Positions 33,370 to 36,709 of a stretch of DNA of 36,709 nucleotides are shown piece after piece. The notes below the pieces were generated by a model. The model was not told the DNA's origin and searched no databases. It saw nothing but the letters and a program-made list of their open reading frames with translations. The position numbers were made by a program, and so were the translations under genes. Every line of letters begins with the position of its first letter. Positions within the stretch are counted from its first letter, which is position 1. The DNA lies in NCBI GenBank assembly GCA_947177185.1, contig CAMWTJ010000017.1:1-36709 (forward strand), read 5' to 3'. Origin of the DNA: an uncultured Porphyromonadaceae bacterium (lineage in GTDB: Bacteria > Bacteroidota > Bacteroidia > Bacteroidales > Muribaculaceae).

Positions 33370-34638
33370 CTACTGCATTTCGAGCGGCAGGCAGCGCATC
33401 ATGTAGTCGCGCGCTTTCTCCCAGGGCACATACAGCGTGTCGCTGTCGGGCAGGAGTGGTACAGGACGCTCGTTGAGCGACGCGCGCAGATAATAGCGCC
33501 CCGACACCCTGCTGCGGAACAGCACCAGCTGCAGGTTGGCAGCCATGGGCACGATGTCGAAATCCTTCCAGTGCAGGGCCACCGTATCGAAATAGTTGGT
33601 CAGATAGTAGCAGCCGCGCAGACGCAACAGCGACAGCAGCGGCATAAGGGTTTCGGCATGGCCGAAACGCAGGCGCACGGTGGTGTCGCGCTCGCCGGCT
33701 ATAAATGCGTCGGTGGTCTGCACGAGATTCAGCACCAGCGCGGCGGCGATATCGGCCGGCGCAGTGCTCACCGTAGAGGCCGAATAGCGCAGATACTGCC
33801 GCAGGTTGAAGCACGACCACAAGGCATTGAGCTCCTCGGGCGAGAAATACACCAGCGGATCCACTTCGACCGACATGGCCGAGCATCCCGCCACTACAGC
33901 CCACTCGGCATATGCCAGCCGGCGCACATGGGCAGCGTCGTCGAACGGGAAACGCGCACCCAGCGCACGCATGATGGCAGCCGTCGGACACTCCGACTCG
34001 AAAAAGCTCTCGTAGACCGGCTCCCACACCTTATGGTCGCGGAACTCGATATAATCCCGGTCCACGTCGAACGGTCGCATAAGAGGCGAATTTACGCGGC
34101 CGGTAGAGGTGCGGAACGTGGTTTCGTTGTTCAAGCGGTCGATGCGGTGGGTGAAGCAATACATGCTCATCATGGCACGCGGCGAATAGCTCGATATGGC
34201 CTCGACCGTGGCGTCGCCGCCGAACAGTTCGGGATAGTTGCGCACCATGCGCGTGGCTATACCTTCCTGCTCGGCCATGCCCAGCGAGTCAAGCGCACCC
34301 CAGCGTCCCGCCGTGCGCTCTATCACAGTATCGGTCAGCCGCAACAGCGAGCGGCCGATGGATGTGATTGTGCCCACCGAATCGGCCTTCAGCAGCGCTT
34401 TGCGCAACTCCGTGCAGTTTGATGCCGACGACGGATAGCGGGCTCCGTGACGGCCCACATGGTTGATGTACACAGCCGTCAGAGAGTCGGGCTGCGACTG
34501 CTCTGCCACTGATTCGGGATACGGAGTGAGAGAGCCTTCGCACTGGCGGATGCTGTAGTGTGTGGCCATAGGGTCGGCGCACCACGCCGAGGCCGCGGCA
34601 CCCAACACCGACAAAGAAAGCAAAATACGTCGTAGCAT
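33370..34638 (-). CDS. MINPP-type histidine acid phosphatase (phytase-like), secreted
   Basis: The protein has 422 residues from the ATG at 34638, which begins a signal peptide (MLRRILLSLSVLGAAASAWC). The histidine phosphatase motif NHVGRHGARYP has the nucleophile His64 (RHGxRxP, 63-69). The proton donor is in GHAETLMPLLSLL (His327-Ala-Glu329). HAE instead of HD is the mark of multiple inositol-polyphosphate phosphatases; a Bacteroides thetaiotaomicron enzyme of this type is known and degrades phytate. The protein should act in the periplasm or outside, releasing phosphate from inositol phosphates. Length is normal. The alpha-domain between the motifs is as expected. It is divergent from the DUF4465 gene, with a shared promoter region. 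Confidence 0.88.
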   Translation of the reverse strand: MLRRILLSLSVLGAAASAWCADPMATHYSIRQCEGSLTPYPESVAEQSQPDSLTAVYINHVGRHGARYPSSASNCTELRKALLKADSVGTITSIGRSLLRLTDTVIERTAGRWGALDSLGMAEQEGIATRMVRNYPELFGGDATVEAISSYSPRAMMSMYCFTHRIDRLNNETTFRTSTGRVNSPLMRPFDVDRDYIEFRDHKVWEPVYESFFESECPTAAIMRALGARFPFDDAAHVRRLAYAEWAVVAGCSAMSVEVDPLVYFSPEELNALWSCFNLRQYLRYSASTVSTAPADIAAALVLNLVQTTDAFIAGERDTTVRLRFGHAETLMPLLSLLRLRGCYYLTNYFDTVALHWKDFDIVPMAANLQLVLFRSRVSGRYYLRASLNERPVPLLPDSDTLYVPWEKARDYMMRCLPLEMQ

Positions 34639-34689
34639 AATATCTGTATGTTTATCTATAATATAAAGCCCCGTAAGGCAATAATCGTT

Positions 34690-34697
34690 CAAAGTTA
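34690..34697 (-). promoter_or_regulatory. Promoter -7 box for the phytase-like gene
   Basis: On the minus strand the sequence reads TAACTTTG. Transcription would start near 34684, leaving a leader of about 45 bases. No clear TTTG is found 20 bases upstream. It is back-to-back with the plus-strand box at 34720. Confidence 0.55.
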
Positions 34698-34719
34698 AAG
34701 ATTTTTCACAAAAAAAGTG

Positions 34720-34728
34720 TAACTTTGC
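34720..34728 (+). promoter_or_regulatory. Promoter -7 box for the DUF4465 gene
   Basis: TAACTTTGC is a perfect -7 box. The start would be near 34733, about 20 bases before the ATG at 34756. The -33 position falls on the minus-strand -7 box of the divergent gene. Confidence 0.65.
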
Positions 34729-34755
34729 GGCGCAAAAACTGAAAATTCACCACTT

Positions 34756-35520
34756 ATGAATCTCAAACACCTTTTTCTCGCTTCCGTGGCTGTTGCGGCA
34801 CTCACCGCCTGCGGCACTGAAGACAAAGATGTAGAACACAACTGGACCGCGTCGTTCTCGGACTTCAACAGCGAAGGCTATTGGAACGGCTGCTACAACG
34901 CAGATGCCAACTATGTCGACATAGACGGTTTCCGCTTCACACACCACGCCGAATCGTATGAGTGGGAAGGTGTGACCTACGGCTCGTGGTACGGCTTCTG
35001 CCCCTCGCGCGCCACCGACAACGCCGACTACAGCACCGGCAACTGGACCGAACACCAGTGGAGCGCCATCACAGGCGGCGGCGTGGCCGGTTCAGGCACC
35101 CCCTATGTGGTAGGCTTCTGGAAAACCGATGGCGGCGAAACATCCTGCATAATGACACGCACCGACGGCGCCGTGTTCTATCCCGACGCCCTATACGTGA
35201 CCAACACCAGCTACGGCTATTACGCTATGAAAAACGGCACCGCGTTCAACCACGCCTTCACCGAAGCCGACGAGTGTATTCTCCACGTGGCAGGCTACCT
35301 CGGCGACGTACGCAAAAACGGCACCGTCGACATCTACCTGGCAAAAGGCACCGACATCCTCGACGAATGGAAGAAAGCCGAAGTGAGCAAGCTCGGCAAT
35401 GTGGACCGCCTCGTGTTCACCATCAGCAGCTCCGACACCGGCCAGTGGGGAATCAACAATCCCACTTATTTCTGCATCGGAGCCATGGAATACAACCTGC
35501 CCGAAACCTACAACAACTAA
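34756..35520 (+). CDS. DUF4465-family lipoprotein
   Basis: This 254-residue lipoprotein has a signal ending VAALTAC with Cys19. The body is aromatic and Gly/Thr/Asn-rich, as in beta-sandwich surface proteins. DUF4465 signatures are visible: TASFSDF...YWNG at the start, YGSWYGFCPSRATDN (about 75-89), YVTNTSYGYYAMKNG (about 147-161), and the closing YLAKGTDILDEWKKAEVSKLG...LVFTISSSDTGQWGINNPTYFC (in parts, about 193-241). The function of the family is not established. Such genes often sit near TonB-linked uptake systems, possibly for cobalamin, but no transporter gene is next to this one. It has its own promoter and terminator. Confidence 0.85.
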   Translation: MNLKHLFLASVAVAALTACGTEDKDVEHNWTASFSDFNSEGYWNGCYNADANYVDIDGFRFTHHAESYEWEGVTYGSWYGFCPSRATDNADYSTGNWTEHQWSAITGGGVAGSGTPYVVGFWKTDGGETSCIMTRTDGAVFYPDALYVTNTSYGYYAMKNGTAFNHAFTEADECILHVAGYLGDVRKNGTVDIYLAKGTDILDEWKKAEVSKLGNVDRLVFTISSSDTGQWGINNPTYFCIGAMEYNLPETYNN

Positions 35521-35543
35521 TCGGTCCGAAACCACAGCATACA

Positions 35544-35585
35544 AAAACGGAGGGTCCTATCGCTCAGGAGCCCTCCGTTTTCTTT
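35544..35585 (+). terminator. Terminator after the DUF4465 gene
   Basis: AAAACGGAGGG (35544-35554) pairs perfectly with CCCTCCGTTTT (35571-35581), with an inner TCCT/AGGA stem, followed by CTTTTT. The A-rich left arm lets it work in the other direction for rpiB too. Confidence 0.88.
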
Positions 35586-35599
35586 TTGCTTACGGGCGA

Positions 35600-36055
35600 T
35601 TATTGCGCCACGGGAATCTTGGCTATACGCCGGGCGTGGCGACCGCCCTCAAAGCCCGTGTGCAAGAACGCGTCGACAATCTCCAGCGCCACCTCCGGGG
35701 CTATAAAGCGCGCAGGAAGCACCAGACAGTTGGCATCGTTGTGCTGACGCGCCAGGTGTGCCAGCTCCACATTCCAGCAATGCGCCGCGCGCACTCCCTG
35801 ATGCTTGTTCATAGTCATGCCTATACCGTTGCCGCTGCCGCATATGGCTATGGCCGGATACACCTCGCCGGCCTCAAGCGCCGCTGCGCAGGGATGCGCA
35901 TAATCGGCATAGTCGCACGACTCTTCAGAATCGGTGCCGAAATCGCGGTACTCAATGCCGGCAGCCTCAAGCCAGCCCTCAATGATGCTCTTGAGCTCAA
36001 AGCCGGCGTGGTCGCTGCACAGCCCCACCGGGACTCCAGATTTAAGAATGTCCAT
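35600..36055 (-). CDS. rpiB: Ribose-5-phosphate isomerase B
   Basis: The protein has 151 residues from the ATG at 36055. It interconverts ribose 5-phosphate and ribulose 5-phosphate in the pentose phosphate pathway, in the cytosol. RpiB/LacAB signatures are present: GLCSDHAGFELK (about 11-22) with the substrate-binding Asp-His, DFGTDSEESCDYADYA, and ICGSGNGIGMTMNKHQGVRAAHC (in parts, about 70-92) with the catalytic Cys in the CGSGNG loop. HNDANCLVLPARF follows as usual. Length is normal. It has its own promoter. Confidence 0.95.
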   Translation of the reverse strand: MDILKSGVPVGLCSDHAGFELKSIIEGWLEAAGIEYRDFGTDSEESCDYADYAHPCAAALEAGEVYPAIAICGSGNGIGMTMNKHQGVRAAHCWNVELAHLARQHNDANCLVLPARFIAPEVALEIVDAFLHTGFEGGRHARRIAKIPVAQ

Positions 36056-36083
36056 ATATCTACAATTCAAAGTTTACAATACA

Positions 36084-36115
36084 CAAAGATAATAAATACT
36101 CCGCAAAGCCACAAA
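36084..36115 (-). promoter_or_regulatory. Promoter of rpiB
   Basis: On the minus strand -33 TTTG (36115-36112), a 20-base spacer and -7 TATCTTTG (36091-36084) match the Bacteroidetes consensus exactly. The leader would be about 25 bases. Confidence 0.75.
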
Positions 36116-36399
36116 ACAAAATCCTCCCCACCCTTACATCCGGCAGTTGCTACGCGCCCGCCGCGGCGAGGGCGAGCTATCGCGACACGGAATTTTTCGC
36201 AAGCAATGCAGACTTCGGAGCCGTCAGTGCGGTGCTATAGCCGGCCTTCTCAATACGCACTGCACCCCAAAAGTTTTGTACTCAACTTTTGGGGTGCAGT
36301 TTAATTGTCAGCCAGGCCATTAGTCTTGTTCAGGCTTTTGTCGGCCGGAACCTTTAGCTCGCCGCAATTCGTTTGCGGCAATCCGCCCGACCCGTCAGG
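36116..36399. other. Non-coding stretch between rpiB and tmRNA
   Basis: I see no gene here. It holds a strong 17-base palindrome at 36259-36300 and a small hairpin GCCGCAA/TTGCGGC at 36361-36379 that may help end the tmRNA transcript, though without a T run. The rest shows no motif I recognise. Confidence 0.6.
36259..36300. repeat. 17-base perfect inverted repeat, insertion-sequence-end-like
   Basis: ACTGCACCCCAAAAGTT (36259-36275) and AACTTTTGGGGTGCAGT (36284-36300) are exact inverse copies around an 8-base loop TTGTACTC. The arm resembles terminal repeats I recall from IS3-like elements of Bacteroidetes, but no transposase is present. No direct target duplication is visible. It could also be a transcription terminator or a short dispersed palindrome. 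Confidence 0.6.
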
Positions 36400-36709
36400 T
36401 GGAGATGGAGGGATTCGAACCCTCGTCCAAACGTGGAACTAATGTGCTTTCTACGTGCGTATTTCCAAGTTGATTTTCGTGTGTCGGCAGGCATGGAACC
36501 ACCAACCGGCACCTTATCCTCAAAAACTTCGGAAGCCTCGCGAGGCTCTTGGCTTCCTATTCCCGAAATTCCTGCACCGCCGGTTCGGTTAGCCTCGGGA
36601 AAAGGGCAACCGGGCGATGTCCCGTCCCCGCAACTGTTGCGGGGATAAAGCTAATCTACTGTACTTCAATTAGGCAGCGAGAGCGTAGTTGTTTTCGCCA
36701 TTTGAAATT
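36400..36709 (-). ncRNA. ssrA: Transfer-messenger RNA (tmRNA), 5' part outside window
   Basis: Read on the minus strand, the tag reading frame at 36699-36670 gives GENNYALAA followed by TAA, the Bacteroidetes tmRNA tag. The 3' end has a tRNA-like T arm (GAGGG-TTCGAAT-CCCTC) and the acceptor strand CATCTCC plus discriminator A at 36400. CC follows but then T, so the full CCA is not encoded. Between tag and 3' end lie hairpins that fit the downstream pseudoknots, including CCCCGCAACAGTTGCGGGG near 36626-36644. tmRNA rescues stalled ribosomes and marks the unfinished protein for degradation. The 5' tRNA half lies past the window end. Confidence 0.93.

Overview
This window looks like a chromosomal segment of a Bacteroidales bacterium, most likely of the Muribaculaceae/Bacteroides-Prevotella side of the order. 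The reasons are repeated Bacteroidetes-type promoters (-7 box TAnnTTTG, sometimes with TTTG about 20 bases upstream), almost no Shine-Dalgarno sequences, a tmRNA tag reading GENNYALAA, a NuoCD fusion in a complex I without NuoEFG, a very short ATP synthase epsilon subunit, many lipoproteins, a DUF4465 protein and a CfxA/CepA-like class A beta-lactamase. No species name can be given from the sequence alone.

Layout. 1-2068 (+): the C-terminal part of a type III restriction Res subunit, followed one base later by a small acidic protein. This part is visibly less GC-rich than the rest. 2148-5403 (+): a clostripain-like lipoprotein protease, an MscS-type channel with an unusual insertion, and a voltage-gated ion channel with a calcium-channel-like filter. 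5496-6065 (-): a DJ-1/PfpI protein. 6187-23446 (-): the centrepiece, a co-directional 18-gene cluster in which the complete F1Fo ATP synthase operon (atpDCBEFHAG) lies inside the complex I operon, between nuoABCDH and nuoIJKLMN. One promoter is visible upstream of nuoA and one strong terminator after nuoN. 23719-23792 (-): tRNA-Pro(TGG). 23949-27700 (+): a DUF3298-like lipoprotein and a large M16 zinc protease. 27776-29848 (-): a metallophosphoesterase/PQQ-propeller fusion and rpmH. 29985-34638 (-): class A beta-lactamase with a DUF362 lipoprotein, an alpha/beta-hydrolase-like protein and a MINPP-type phytase. 34756-35520 (+): a DUF4465 lipoprotein. 35600-36055 (-): rpiB. 36400-36709 (-): the 3' part of tmRNA (ssrA), cut by the window end.

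How the genes work together. The nuo genes build an ion-pumping complex I that lacks the NADH-oxidising module. The atp genes build the ATP synthase that would consume the gradient. The ion-binding motif of the c subunit predicts protons as the coupling ion. Placing both machines in one apparent transcription unit would couple their synthesis. The flanking genes are mostly envelope functions: channels, secreted lipoproteins, proteases and phosphatases.

The strongest candidates for something new are the nested nuo-atp super-operon, the calcium-channel-like filter, the MscS insertion, the acidic protein behind Res, the DUF362/beta-lactamase gene pair, and a short perfect palindrome that looks like an emptied insertion-sequence end pair. 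All functional calls come from reading motifs by eye; no database search was possible.
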